A stretch of DNA of 64,000 nt from Fibrobacter sp. (GCA_017642335.1 JAGCPF010000035.1:372001-436000), one strand, 5' to 3'. Shown: positions 15,653 to 24,778, counted from the first letter of the stretch. The notes: generated by a model from the sequence alone, not told the origin. A program made the numbers and translations.

Positions 15653-16822
15653 ATGCCGAAACCCGCGAATTATTTCCCTGCCATAGACGGACTCCGACTG
15701 CTGGCGAGCCTCAATATCGTGATGCTCCACCTGGGCAGTTCCAGTGCCCTTGCCTATATGGCGGACTGCACGTGGCTCATGCCCATTTTCAATGCTCCGG
15801 CCTTTGCTGCGGGAATTTTCTATGTGTTCGCGGGGTTCCTGTTCGCAAGCAAGTTCAGCGATCCGGAACGCCGGATTCCGGTGGTCCCCTTCATGTTCAG
15901 CCGTATAGCCAAGCTGTACCGCCTGCATTTTTTCATGACGCTTCTGATGTTTGTCGTGCTGGTGTTCAAGCTGAGCGGGTATACGCACCTGCCCGGGCTG
16001 GGCGAGTTGGGGGACTGCGCCTCGAAGGGCCTTGCCGCCATGTCGCACCCGTGGCGTAGCCTGGTCATGCACCTCACGCTGACGTGGTCCATCGTCCCCG
16101 ATCTGGGCATGAAACTGAATGAGCCGTCGTGGTCGTTGACGAGTTTCTTTGCCTGCTATGCCATTACGCCGTGGTTCAGCCGTTGGCTGTTCAAGCGGAG
16201 CCGCCGCAGTCTCTGGGTGCTTTTCGGGCTGGTGTTTGTCCCGGGAATCGTGTGGGCCGCGGTCTTCGGGCTTACGGACAACTTCTGGTTTTCCGGGTAT
16301 GATGCGAAGTACAGGTTCTTCCACATGTTCGCTCCGGTCCGCATTTTCGAGTACCTGTTTGGCATGATAATTTACCGCCTCTACAACGAGGGCTACTTTG
16401 ACTTCCTCAAGCGCGACTACGTGAGCGGCATTGCCCAGGCGTTGTTGCTTGCGGCTCTTTACGGGAGCCTGTTCCTGCTGAACCCGAACCTGAACGCCGG
16501 TTTCAACTACGCTTTCCACCACAGTTTGCCTATCCTCATTTACGGGCTGCTTGTGCTTTCGCTGTTGAGTGGCAAGGGATTCCTCGCATGGTTCTTCTGC
16601 ATCCCGCTTGTTCGTAAAATCGGCCGTGCGTCTTTCTACCCGTACTTGATCCACCTGCCGATTATCACGATTGCCTGGGGCATCTGCAACTTGAACCGTC
16701 CCAAGAATACGCTGCTTCTGCTGTTGTTCATATATACGGTGAGCACGCTTTATATGGAATTCAAGGTGTGGCGTCGCAAGAAGGCGAAGGCTGCCGCAGG
16801 GGCTACGGGCCCGTCTGCATGA
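15653..16822 (+). CDS. Membrane acyltransferase (acyltransferase 3 family)
   Basis: 389 residues, strongly hydrophobic with about ten predicted membrane segments, opening with the family signature FPAIDGLRLLASLNIVMLHL (residues 8-27) that carries the Arg and His typical of acyltransferase-3/OafA-like proteins. A highly basic tail (WRRKKAKAAAG) ends the protein. Family members move acyl groups, often acetate, onto extracytoplasmic sugars such as O-antigen or peptidoglycan. It is monocistronic, divergent from the hybrid kinase, and not adjacent to the polysaccharide locus, so the target is unknown. Confidence 0.82.
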   Translation: MPKPANYFPAIDGLRLLASLNIVMLHLGSSSALAYMADCTWLMPIFNAPAFAAGIFYVFAGFLFASKFSDPERRIPVVPFMFSRIAKLYRLHFFMTLLMFVVLVFKLSGYTHLPGLGELGDCASKGLAAMSHPWRSLVMHLTLTWSIVPDLGMKLNEPSWSLTSFFACYAITPWFSRWLFKRSRRSLWVLFGLVFVPGIVWAAVFGLTDNFWFSGYDAKYRFFHMFAPVRIFEYLFGMIIYRLYNEGYFDFLKRDYVSGIAQALLLAALYGSLFLLNPNLNAGFNYAFHHSLPILIYGLLVLSLLSGKGFLAWFFCIPLVRKIGRASFYPYLIHLPIITIAWGICNLNRPKNTLLLLLFIYTVSTLYMEFKVWRRKKAKAAAGATGPSA

Positions 16823-16949
16823 TGTCCCTCCGCCATCTTGTGTAAAGTTTTGAAAACAAATGTCGCGTGATTAGTGATAAAACGCACAAATGATGTGTAA
16901 AAACGCGTGCGCTTCTTCACTGTTCTCAAATGAAACCGATTTATTACAC

Positions 16950-16978
16950 TTGAAAATCTGTAAAAAAGGGCTTATGAT
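16950..16978 (+). promoter_or_regulatory. Sigma-70-like promoter for the GH8 gene
   Basis: TTGAAA (16950-16955), a 17-base spacer, then TATGAT (16973-16978). Both hexamers are close to consensus with ideal spacing. This predicts a start near 16985 and an untranslated leader of about 90 bases. The rest of the 251-base gap is AT-rich with nothing else recognised. Confidence 0.55.
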
Positions 16979-17073
16979 TTTATATTTTATAGTGTCTGCC
17001 TTTAAATTGGATTGGTGTTTGTGTATTTAGAGGTGGTGCTGGGAGTAATCCATTTTTTTCAGAAGGTAACAGA

Positions 17074-19338
17074 ATGAAAAAAGCATTTACAGTTTTGACA
17101 ACGGCGGTAGCCCTCGCTGCGGTCTCCTCTATGGCCGCTCCGAAGTACCCCTTCCCCCAAAACATGAAGCATCCTCATGGCAACGTCATCGAATATGCCG
17201 ATGTGTCCATGATCAAGGACCACTATAACAAGTGGAAAAAAGCCTGGTACGATGCAAGTCAGGGCTATATTCTTGCTCCCGAAGGCACCTGCTCTACTGT
17301 GTCCGAAGCAATCGCCTATGGTATGTTGATTGCCGTGTATATGGACGATGGTAGCAATGGCGCCAAGGAAATGTTCGACAAGATTTATGGGACCTGGAAG
17401 TCCAATGGCGGTAACGGCGCCGGTATGAACTGGCGCGTCGGTTGCGAAGGTGGCTCGGGTTCTGCATCTGACGCCGACTTCGACGCGGCTCTCGCCCTTA
17501 TCATGGCTTCCAAGCAGTGGGATAACGCTTCCTACCTGGACGACGCCAAGAAGATTATCGGTTGGATGTCCACCAACGATATCAATGGCACCAAGATTAA
17601 GCCGGGTAGCCAGTGGAATGACGCTTTCAACCCGAGCTACGCCACCTTGGCCAACTTCCGCGTTTTCGCTGCGGTGGGTGGCTCTGGCGACTGGAACGGT
17701 GTTGCTACCTGGGGTGCAAACGAAATCAAGGCTTGCCAGAACCAGTCCACGGGTCTCGTTCCTGACTGGTGTACTTGGGACGGCCACCAGCCGACGAAGA
17801 CTTCTGCTTCCGTGCAGCAGTCCGAAGCCGCTGGTTTCTTTGACGATGCTGCCCGTACTCCGTGGCGTACCGCTTGGGACTACTACTGGTTCGGTACCGC
17901 TTCCTCCAAGTCTTTCAATGCCACCATTACCAAGTGGCTCTACACCGAAGCAAATGTTGCTAGTGAAATCAACTCCGGTTACTATGTAGACGGTAGGGCC
18001 GAAAAGTCCACGAAGCGTAACTTCGCTTCTTCCACCTTCTCCGGTGGTCTCGGCTTTGCTGCTGCTAGCGATGAAACTGAAGCGGGTCAGAAGTACCTCG
18101 GTACTGTCTATAGCTACCTCGCTTCCAAGACGGCTTGTGCCAGGGCCCAGAACTGCGGCGAAGGCGACAATCCGGGTGAAAAGTACTATCCGTCCACTCT
18201 GAACCTCCTTTACCTCCTCCTCATGACCGGTAACATGCCCAACTTCTACGACATGACCGGCTTTACCGCCTTCACTCCGGATCCGAGCAAGGCTCCGTCT
18301 CTGAGCGATGTCAATGGTAAGCAGATGGAAATGAAGGACACCACTGTGGGTGTTTCTGGTTTCTGGCACTGGGGCGCCTACCATGATAAGTATGGTATCG
18401 GTACCGAAATGAAGCCGGACTCCGGCACGTCTCCGCTGGTTCTCCGTGGTGGCAAGATTTATGCCGAAGCTTCTATGAAGATTGGTCCTGAACCGGAATG
18501 GACTCAGGAAGCTGCTGACGCTGGTACCCTCAAGTACCCGTCTGCCGGTATCGCCATGTCCTTCCTCCCCGACAGCAAGCAGGGCGTTGACCTCGAGGCT
18601 CTCCATGTAGCGAAACTCCGCATCGACATCAAGGCTTCTGGTCCTATTCGTATGGCTGTCCTCAACGGCAAATCTGTAGAAGCTGGTTCCGAACCGGGTA
18701 TTTACGTCAAGAATTCTTCTGACTATACGGTCATTGAGTATGATATGACTCCGGAATATTACGGCTTCAAGGGATTTACTGAAAAGGGTAATAATGGCGG
18801 TCTCCTTGACTGGGTTAACGAGAATACTGCTCCGGAAGGTAAGGAAATCATCAAGGATGTCAGGGGCCTCAAGTTCGAAGTCAAGCAGAAGGAAGGCGGC
18901 ATTGGTGACGTTTCCATCAGGAAAATCGAATTCCTCGATGCGAGCGGCGCTGTGATTGATCCGGTTCTGATCACCAAGATGCCGGGCGTCCGCAGCGAAA
19001 TCGCTGAAGAAAAGCCTGCTTCTTCCGATTCTCCGGCCGGAAGCTCTTCTTCGGGCGTTGTGAATCCGAATTCCTCCGCCATTGGTCCGGGTGTGGGTTC
19101 CTCGGGTGACGCTCTTGCTACGGTCTACGCTCCGGCAAGGTTCAACACCTCCGTGAACGGCCTCCAGATCCAGATCAGCAATGCCGCCGTCGGTTCCAAC
19201 TTTGCCGTGTTCTCCATGCAGGGCAAGGTCATCAAGACCGGCATGATCAAGGGCAGCAGCCAGCTTGTCACGGTCCAGAACAAGGGTGCCTACGTGATCC
19301 GCGTCGGCAACGAAGTTCGCTCGGTCATCGTGAAGTAA
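17074..19338 (+). CDS. GH8 secreted endo-beta-glucanase/xylanase
   Basis: 754 residues: signal peptide (about 1-22), GH8 (alpha/alpha)6 barrel (about 24-400) with the proton-donor Glu78 in TVSEAIAYGM and the signature SASDADFDAALAL containing Asp133 and Asp135; a galactose-binding-like beta domain (about 425-640) that may bind carbohydrate; a Ser-rich linker (about 655-680); and the basic C-terminal tail (FAVFSMQGKVIKTG ... GAYVIRVGN). GH8 includes endoglucanases, lichenases and xylanases; sequence alone does not decide between them. The start has AAGGTAAC before ATG. It is flanked by its own promoter and terminator, so it is a single-gene unit. The even use of GCT/GGT codons differs from the neighbouring Bat genes and suggests high expression. 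Confidence 0.88.
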   Translation: MKKAFTVLTTAVALAAVSSMAAPKYPFPQNMKHPHGNVIEYADVSMIKDHYNKWKKAWYDASQGYILAPEGTCSTVSEAIAYGMLIAVYMDDGSNGAKEMFDKIYGTWKSNGGNGAGMNWRVGCEGGSGSASDADFDAALALIMASKQWDNASYLDDAKKIIGWMSTNDINGTKIKPGSQWNDAFNPSYATLANFRVFAAVGGSGDWNGVATWGANEIKACQNQSTGLVPDWCTWDGHQPTKTSASVQQSEAAGFFDDAARTPWRTAWDYYWFGTASSKSFNATITKWLYTEANVASEINSGYYVDGRAEKSTKRNFASSTFSGGLGFAAASDETEAGQKYLGTVYSYLASKTACARAQNCGEGDNPGEKYYPSTLNLLYLLLMTGNMPNFYDMTGFTAFTPDPSKAPSLSDVNGKQMEMKDTTVGVSGFWHWGAYHDKYGIGTEMKPDSGTSPLVLRGGKIYAEASMKIGPEPEWTQEAADAGTLKYPSAGIAMSFLPDSKQGVDLEALHVAKLRIDIKASGPIRMAVLNGKSVEAGSEPGIYVKNSSDYTVIEYDMTPEYYGFKGFTEKGNNGGLLDWVNENTAPEGKEIIKDVRGLKFEVKQKEGGIGDVSIRKIEFLDASGAVIDPVLITKMPGVRSEIAEEKPASSDSPAGSSSSGVVNPNSSAIGPGVGSSGDALATVYAPARFNTSVNGLQIQISNAAVGSNFAVFSMQGKVIKTGMIKGSSQLVTVQNKGAYVIRVGNEVRSVIVK

Positions 19339-19359
19339 TCCTTCAGGATTTTTAGAAAA

Positions 19360-19388
19360 GGTCGTGGGTTCGCCCGCGGCCTTTTTTT
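19360..19388 (+). terminator. Terminator after the GH8 gene
   Basis: A 9-bp stem (19360-19368 with 19373-19381, two G-U pairs), TTCG tetraloop and seven T. A textbook intrinsic terminator 21 bases after the stop. Confidence 0.92.
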
Positions 19389-19442
19389 GTATATTCTAGT
19401 CGTTTCGGGGGAATCCCCTTTGATATCGGAATTGGAATCGAA

Positions 19443-20537
19443 ATGGATATTGGTGCACTGCATTTTCAGAATCCCGAGGCCTTTTGGCTGCTAGTCTTTG
19501 TCCCTGTCCTCATTGTACTCTATGTCTACCGAAACAGGCGGCGCAAGAGTACCATCAAGTTCCCTGCGCTTTCCATTGCCAAAATGGCGGTTCCTAGCCG
19601 CCGTGTCCGTCTGAGGCATATTGTCCCGGCCTTGCGCCTTTTTGCCCTCTGCTGCTTCGTTATTGCGCTTGCCCGCCCGCAGAACGCGATGGAGGTGGAA
19701 TACACCTCTACCGACGGCGTCGACATCATGCTCGCCCTGGACGTCTCCGGCTCCATGGGCACGCTCGACATGCTGACCCGTGCCGAACAGGTCAAGCTGG
19801 GCGTGATGAACGCCGAACGCCTGCTCAAGAGCGGGGAATACTGGAAGTACAGCCGTTTGGGCTATGCCAAGGAAGTTATAGCCGAATTTATCCAGAAGCG
19901 CCACAGCGACCGTATCGGCCTTTCCGTATTCGCCGGGCGTTCCTTTACGCAGTGCCCGCTGACCCTGGATTACGGCTCCCTGCTAGAGATTCTTTCGGCA
20001 GTGAACGATTCTACGGCCACGGGCAACGGGACGGCCATAGGCGACGGCCTCATGAACTCGCTGGCCCGTATCAAGAAGTCTACCGCGAAATCGCGCGTTG
20101 TCGTACTCCTCACGGACGGTAAGGACAATGCGAGCCTTGTCTCGCCCCTGCATGCCGCGGATGTGGCCAAGGCCTTGGGCGTGAAGGTTTACACCGTCGG
20201 CGTGGGCAAGAAGAAGGGCAAGATCCTTGGTTTCCAGCAAAACCCCTGGACGGGCGAAATCTCGTGGGCAGAAAGGGACATTACTCCCGAGGAAGGCATC
20301 GACGAGGAAATGCTCAAGGGCATCGCGCAGAAGACGGGTGGCCGTTTCTACCGTGCCGAGAACAAGGAAGAACTGGAAAACATCTATTCCGAAATCGACG
20401 AGCTCGAAAAGACCGAGATAGAGACGGTCGCTTACGCCCGCTATTCCGAAAAGTTCTACCCGTGGTTGCTGGTGGGGGCGTTGCTGATCTTGTTGGAACT
20501 TCTGCTTGCCAACACGCGCTTCGTCAGAATTCCCTAG
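19443..20537 (+). CDS. batA: BatA-like von Willebrand factor A membrane protein
   Basis: 364 residues: an N-terminal membrane segment (about 13-27), a second at about 60-78 with the Bat-family ALARPQ junction, a periplasmic VWA domain (about 92-310) with an intact metal-ion site Asp100-x-Ser102-x-Ser104 (DVSGSMG) and Thr/Asp further on (LLTDGKDN), and a C-terminal membrane helix (about 338-356). This is the BatA layout. Bat proteins have been linked to envelope or oxidative stress in Bacteroides and Leptospira, but their mechanism is unclear. Usually batA and batB are adjacent in a moxR operon; here they are about 1.4 kb apart with an opposite-strand gene between them, and no moxR or DUF58 gene is in view. 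Confidence 0.85.
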   Translation: MDIGALHFQNPEAFWLLVFVPVLIVLYVYRNRRRKSTIKFPALSIAKMAVPSRRVRLRHIVPALRLFALCCFVIALARPQNAMEVEYTSTDGVDIMLALDVSGSMGTLDMLTRAEQVKLGVMNAERLLKSGEYWKYSRLGYAKEVIAEFIQKRHSDRIGLSVFAGRSFTQCPLTLDYGSLLEILSAVNDSTATGNGTAIGDGLMNSLARIKKSTAKSRVVVLLTDGKDNASLVSPLHAADVAKALGVKVYTVGVGKKKGKILGFQQNPWTGEISWAERDITPEEGIDEEMLKGIAQKTGGRFYRAENKEELENIYSEIDELEKTEIETVAYARYSEKFYPWLLVGALLILLELLLANTRFVRIP

Positions 20538-20543
20538 TTTACG

Positions 20544-21698
20544 CTACGGCTCGAAGTTGTTTTGGGCGTACAGCGATGTAGTCGGCTTGAAGCAGTTGTT
20601 CTTGGTGTCGTCCAGGAATTCGATGACGTTGTTTACTCCCGGCTTGCCAAACTCCGAATAGTTGATGCTGAACGTAATGGGCCAGGGCGCCAGGTCCTGC
20701 AGTTTTGGGGTCTTGCTTGTGGAGACGAGCAGGTTGCAGAACGATTCCACGTCGTTCCACGTTTTTTTCTCGAGGACGATGGCGAAAGAGTGTTTCTGGT
20801 AGTGCGCAAGGAACATGTTGTCGCTTGTCATGCGCGCCCTTAGGAAGTTGGCAAATGCGACGATGATTTCCTCGGTCTTCTTCTTGCCGCATTTACGGCG
20901 GATGTGGCGCATGTTGTCTAGCGTGATGGTCAGCAGGAAGAGGCGTTGTTCCGAGGTGAGGTCGGCCGTCTTGTCGCGCAGGTAGCTGTTCAGTCTGCGT
21001 TCGTTGTTGAGGCCGGTCAGCTGGTCCATCGTGATGAGCATGTTCTGCTGCGAGATGTGGATGTGCAGGAGCACGAGCGTGATGACCGGCGTGACAATCG
21101 GGATTTCAAGCTTCTGCAACGCAATCTGGACAAGGATGGCGATGACGGGGATGGCCATGATCCAGCAGAAGTATTGCTCTTGCCGCCAGCCGGTTTTCGT
21201 GTTGTTCCTGTGTGCCGACCGGAACGAGATGACGCTTGCCATCGTGATGTAGAATATGCTGATGGAGTTGGTGATGGTCCAGAGTTCGGGGATGTTGTAA
21301 TCGCCCCTGTGGCTGGGCTGGAGTTGGTAAAGCCGGGTGACGCAGTACAAGAGGCCCATGACAAGCGGGATCGTGATGGGGATGGAATACTTGCGGAAAT
21401 GGTAGGCGCTGCCGTAAATCTTGTAATGGATGAACAGATTCCACAGGTAAGGGATGAACTGCGTTATCGCCGCGGTGAACACAACGATGACATACTTGAC
21501 GTCCGGATTCGAAAACCTTTCGGGAAACTGGAGTTTGCTCGTAATGTCCAACACGGTCTCGGCGAGCATGAGAAAGAGTATTTTCTTGAACGTGCGCTCC
21601 TCGGGGAACTGTAGCAGCGAAATGCTGTACTGGTAGAGGACCAGTAGCAGGATTGCCGAGCAGCAGATGCCGATTTCTATTAGCGCGATATTGTGCAT
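20544..21698 (-). CDS. Membrane protein with degenerate GGDEF domain
   Basis: 384 residues. The first 210 form about six to seven membrane helices. The C-terminal part begins like a diguanylate cyclase (DQLTGLNNERRLNSYL, about residues 227-242), but where the GGDEF loop should stand there is HYQKHSFAIVL, so the active-site residues are missing and catalytic activity is unlikely. It may sense a membrane signal and act through protein contacts, or bind nucleotide without catalysis. GGAAAG precedes the ATG. It converges on batA with six bases between the stops and is divergent from batB. Confidence 0.75.
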   Translation of the reverse strand: MHNIALIEIGICCSAILLLVLYQYSISLLQFPEERTFKKILFLMLAETVLDITSKLQFPERFSNPDVKYVIVVFTAAITQFIPYLWNLFIHYKIYGSAYHFRKYSIPITIPLVMGLLYCVTRLYQLQPSHRGDYNIPELWTITNSISIFYITMASVISFRSAHRNNTKTGWRQEQYFCWIMAIPVIAILVQIALQKLEIPIVTPVITLVLLHIHISQQNMLITMDQLTGLNNERRLNSYLRDKTADLTSEQRLFLLTITLDNMRHIRRKCGKKKTEEIIVAFANFLRARMTSDNMFLAHYQKHSFAIVLEKKTWNDVESFCNLLVSTSKTPKLQDLAPWPITFSINYSEFGKPGVNNVIEFLDDTKNNCFKPTTSLYAQNNFEP

Positions 21699-21721
21699 TT
21701 ACTTTCCATTCCCTGTAGGAG

Positions 21722-21867
21722 CGTCAAAAGCGCTTTCTTGACGAGATAGCAATATTATAAGAAAAAAGAACGGAAGTGGCGCGTCTGTTAGGAAAACCTT
21801 TTTTTACGAAAATATCGGAGGACGTGGTTTCAACGACTTGTGCACAGGATTTCAACATAAATCCTGT
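21722..21867. promoter_or_regulatory. Inverted repeats in the batB upstream region
   Basis: In the 275-base divergent gap two repeats stand out: CGTCAA (21722-21727) with TTGACG (21738-21743), enclosing AGCGCT, and a perfect 9-bp ACAGGATTT (21844-21852) with AAATCCTGT (21859-21867). Neither has a following T tract. They could be operators or RNA stems. No gene is seen in the gap. Confidence 0.35.
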
Positions 21868-21973
21868 ATACGGAACCGGAGCCGTGTTCCGGACGCTTTC
21901 TTTGTGGCGTTTTTTGTATATTCTGGGTGTTTTTGGAGACCGTCTGTGTGCGGTTTATCCATAGGAGACTTCA

Positions 21974-23002
21974 ATGCGATTTGCCGAACCCGACTTTTTG
22001 TGGTGCCTGTTTACGTTGCCGCTGTTCGCCCTGCTGTTTGCTTACGCCTACCATCGCCGCAAGAAGCTTGCTGCACGGTTCGTCTCGCTCTCGATGCTCC
22101 CCAAGCTTTCCACGTCGGTGTCCCCCTGGCGGCGCCTGACGAAGATTCTGTTGCTTTTGCTCGCGCTTGCGTTCCTGTTCGTCGCGCTGGCCCGCCCGCA
22201 GTGGGGGCACAAGATGGAACATATCGAGCGCAGGGGCCTGGATCTCGTGCTGTTGCAGGACATTTCCCTTTCCATGCTGGCGGAAGATATCAAGCCGAAT
22301 CGCCTCGTGCGTTCGCGTCACGAGATTGCCGCGTTCCTGGAATCGCTCTCGGGCGACCGCGTGGGCCTGGTTGCGTTCAGTGGCGAGGCGCAGGTGATGG
22401 TGCCGCTTACGCTTGATTACGGCACCGTGCAGATGATGCTGCAGGAATTGAATCCGGGTTGGCTGATGCCGGGCACGAACCTCGAGGCCGCCATCCGCAA
22501 GGGAATGCAGCTGTTCAAGAATTCCGGTGGTGCCGGGAAGTATTCCGTGATGATTTTGATGAGCGACGGCGAGGAACTCGAGGCCGAAGCTGTGAACGCC
22601 GCGAAGGAAGCCGCCGAACTCGGCATCCGGATTTATACGGTGGGTATCGGCTCTCGCGAAGGCGTGCCCATACCGGTAAAGACCAAGAATGGGGAAGTCG
22701 CCTACAAGAAGGATATGCAGGGCAATATCGTCACGACTCGCCTCGAAGACGGGACGCTTCAGGAAATTGCCAACGTGACCGGCGGACTGTATTTTTATGC
22801 GAATCCGAGCGAGTTCCAACTGCAAAAGGTGCTGACCGAAATCGCTACGCTCGAAAAGAAGGACCAGGCGACGGACCGCATGGAAAACTACCAGGACCGC
22901 TACCAGATATTCCTGGGGCTTGCGGCGCTCCTGTTCCTTATAGAAGCGCTTGTCTCTGAACGCGGCCGCCGCCGCCGCCAGCTTGCTGGCCGTTTCAGCT
23001 AG
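21974..23002 (+). CDS. batB: BatB-like von Willebrand factor A membrane protein
   Basis: 342 residues: N-terminal membrane helix (about 9-26), a second at about 57-75 ending in ALARPQWG, a periplasmic VWA domain (about 88-290) with metal-binding Asp96-x-Ser98-x-Ser100 (QDISLSM) and LMSDGEE, and a final helix (about 308-325) before a very basic C-terminus. The length and DISLSM motif match BatB rather than BatA. AGGAG six bases upstream fixes the start. It probably acts with the BatA protein encoded at 19443, possibly as a heteromer at the inner membrane. TPR partners typical of the full bat operon (BatC/E) are absent. Confidence 0.83.
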   Translation: MRFAEPDFLWCLFTLPLFALLFAYAYHRRKKLAARFVSLSMLPKLSTSVSPWRRLTKILLLLLALAFLFVALARPQWGHKMEHIERRGLDLVLLQDISLSMLAEDIKPNRLVRSRHEIAAFLESLSGDRVGLVAFSGEAQVMVPLTLDYGTVQMMLQELNPGWLMPGTNLEAAIRKGMQLFKNSGGAGKYSVMILMSDGEELEAEAVNAAKEAAELGIRIYTVGIGSREGVPIPVKTKNGEVAYKKDMQGNIVTTRLEDGTLQEIANVTGGLYFYANPSEFQLQKVLTEIATLEKKDQATDRMENYQDRYQIFLGLAALLFLIEALVSERGRRRRQLAGRFS

Positions 23003-23017
23003 TCATAATAACGGTAG

Positions 23018-23050
23018 AAAAAAAGAAGACCCAGTGCTGCACACACTGGG
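23018..23050 (-). terminator. Terminator of the candidate small RNA
   Basis: Stem CCCAGTG (minus 23050-23044) with CACTGGG (23036-23030), followed on the minus strand by TCTTC and seven T. It could also help stop batB transcripts, but no T run follows on the plus strand. Confidence 0.8.
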
Positions 23051-23157
23051 CTCCTAGGAAAGATAGATAAAAGCCTCCCGGGTGGGTTTGACTCTTGAGA
23101 GTCGGGCGGCCCGAGCGAACTCGGCAACCGATATTGTATCCACCAGGAAGGCTCAAG
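23018..23157 (-). ncRNA. Candidate structured small RNA (three-way junction plus terminator)
   Basis: On the minus strand a 13-bp helix (5' arm 23152-23140, 3' arm 23085-23073; one mismatch, one G-U) closes a junction holding two hairpins: CCGAG-UUCG-CUCGG (23124-23111) and GACTC-TCAA-GAGTC (23103-23090). A short single strand then leads to a terminator hairpin and T run. TATATT on the minus strand just before 23157 could be a -10. The G-U pair and T tract favour the minus strand. There is no downstream gene to regulate in cis, since batB converges on it. I could not assign it to 6S, SRP, tmRNA or a riboswitch I know. Confidence 0.6.
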
Positions 23158-23266
23158 AATGAATATATGATGTTTTTGGAGGGAAAGCCGATAAAAATAT
23201 CGAATCGATACTCCAATTTGGATTGATTGGTATTTTGTGCCGAATCATTTGCTATTTTCTTGTCAA

Positions 23267-24775
23267 ATGCGTAAGTTTGTATCGTTTTCCGCCATTACTG
23301 CACTGGCCTTGGTTGCGTGTTCCGGGGCTCCCGCTCCCGAGACGTCGGCAGGGGAGGCCAGTTCCCGTGTTGTCGCGCAGGATTCCTCGGTGGCTCCCGT
23401 TGCGCCCGCCGCTCCTGCTGTACCGGCGAGCTACAAGGATATCGCTTTCCCCGAATTCCGCTATGTCGCTCCGTACCCGAAGGATTTCAGGGTGCAGATA
23501 TCCGACAGCATCACGGGTTACGTGGTTTCGGATAGGACGCTTCCGCTGGTGAACTTTACCGTGTTCTTCGACGAACCGCACGAGTCCCTCGGCCTTAAAG
23601 ACGAGGCTGCGAGCTCCATGGTCGGCGCCATGTTCCGCCGTGGCGGTGCCGCAGGGATTTCTGCCCGGGCTTTGGACGATTCCCTTGAATTCGTGAGTGC
23701 CGGCATTTCTACTTCGACGGGGACGTTCACGTCGTCGTTCGATATCGACTGCCTTTCGAAGGATTTTCCCGCGATGCTTTCCCTGGTGAAAAAAATCGTG
23801 AAGGAACCCGCGTTCGACAAGGACCAGCTCGAAATCGTGAAGGCGAACTTCGTGACCAGTTACGATCGCCGCTACGATACTCCGGGGAAGGTCTTGCAGG
23901 CGTTGCAGATGAAGGTGAACTATGCTCCTTCGCCCAGACTTTGGGACGCAAACGCGCAGGAATACTCCAAGGTTTCCGTTGCCGACGTAAAGCGCCTCTC
24001 GAAGGGGCTGTTCTCGTCCCGCCACATCATCTTTGCTCTGTCGGGCGATGTGGACCGAGATTCTGCGGTGACCATGCTCAAGGAATTTTTCGCCGACCTC
24101 CCGACGGCTCCGGTTGCCGTGAAGGCTCCGCCCAAACCGCTCGAGTTCCTGCGCAAGCCGGGCGTGTACGTGGTTGATCGCGACATTACCCAGGCGAACA
24201 TCGTGATGAACCAGCCGTTTGTGCGCAGGCCCCATCCCGATTACTATCCTGCCGCCGTCGCAAGCTTTATCCTTGGCGGGGGAAGTTTCTCGAGCCGCCT
24301 GATGAACCGTGTGCGTAGCGACGAAGGCCTTGCTTATAGCGTTTACAGCGCAGTCGGCAACGAGTACCGCGACACGGCGCTCACGACGATTGCCTTGCAG
24401 ACCAAGGTGGAGTCTGTCGATTTTGCCATCAAGCTTGTGTTCGAAGAAGTCGAGAAACTGGCGAAGGATGGCCCGACCGACGAAGAACTCGCCCAGGCGA
24501 AAAAGTCCCTGGTCGAAAGCCTGCCGAGCTTGTTCGATTCCCCGGAAGCGACGGCCGTCATCTTTGCGAAAGGCGAACTGCTGGGCAAGACCTACGACCA
24601 CTATCTGGAATACGTGAAGGAAATCAATGCGGTAACAGCCGAACAGGTGAAGGCGATGATCGCCAAGTATTTCAGCCGCGACAAGATGACGATTTCCATT
24701 GTCGGCCCGGTGGCGAAGTTCGATGCGCTGAAACCCTTCACGGTCCTTTCTTTGGACAGTCTTGAGTTTAGGTAG
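23267..24775 (+). CDS. M16-family (insulinase-like) lipoprotein, apparently non-catalytic
   Basis: 502 residues from the ATG at 23267, chosen over 23237 because it gives a lipoprotein signal peptide (MRKFVSFSAITALALVAC, lipid-modified Cys18). Two M16 halves are visible (about 65-265 and 285-495). The zinc motif HxxEH is absent: the equivalent stretch reads GLKDEAASSMVGAMFRRGG. The second half keeps the SSRLMNRVRSDEGLAYSVYS motif with the Arg/Tyr pair of the non-catalytic partner. In the family, such subunits pair with an HxxEH-bearing subunit; none is in this window. Location: periplasm or outer membrane. It runs four bases ahead of the next gene and likely heads an operon with it and trmH. 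Confidence 0.82.
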   Translation: MRKFVSFSAITALALVACSGAPAPETSAGEASSRVVAQDSSVAPVAPAAPAVPASYKDIAFPEFRYVAPYPKDFRVQISDSITGYVVSDRTLPLVNFTVFFDEPHESLGLKDEAASSMVGAMFRRGGAAGISARALDDSLEFVSAGISTSTGTFTSSFDIDCLSKDFPAMLSLVKKIVKEPAFDKDQLEIVKANFVTSYDRRYDTPGKVLQALQMKVNYAPSPRLWDANAQEYSKVSVADVKRLSKGLFSSRHIIFALSGDVDRDSAVTMLKEFFADLPTAPVAVKAPPKPLEFLRKPGVYVVDRDITQANIVMNQPFVRRPHPDYYPAAVASFILGGGSFSSRLMNRVRSDEGLAYSVYSAVGNEYRDTALTTIALQTKVESVDFAIKLVFEEVEKLAKDGPTDEELAQAKKSLVESLPSLFDSPEATAVIFAKGELLGKTYDHYLEYVKEINAVTAEQVKAMIAKYFSRDKMTISIVGPVAKFDALKPFTVLSLDSLEFR

Positions 24776-24778
24776 CGG

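Noticed and set aside
20544..21698. Active diguanylate cyclase
   Set aside because: The GGDEF loop is replaced by HYQKHSF.
21776..21964. 62-codon plus-strand frame before batB
   Set aside because: No ribosome site, no conserved features, and it ends just before the batB ribosome site; more likely leader sequence.
22995..23216. Minus-strand 73-codon frame over the small RNA candidate
   Set aside because: Coding sense is poor and it overlaps a folded, terminated RNA structure.
23018..23266. Plus-strand riboswitch controlling the M16 gene
   Set aside because: The G-U pair and the T tract favour the minus strand, and the fold ends over 100 bases before the M16 start.
23267..24775. Active M16 zinc protease
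   Set aside because: HxxEH is absent at the position where it should be.
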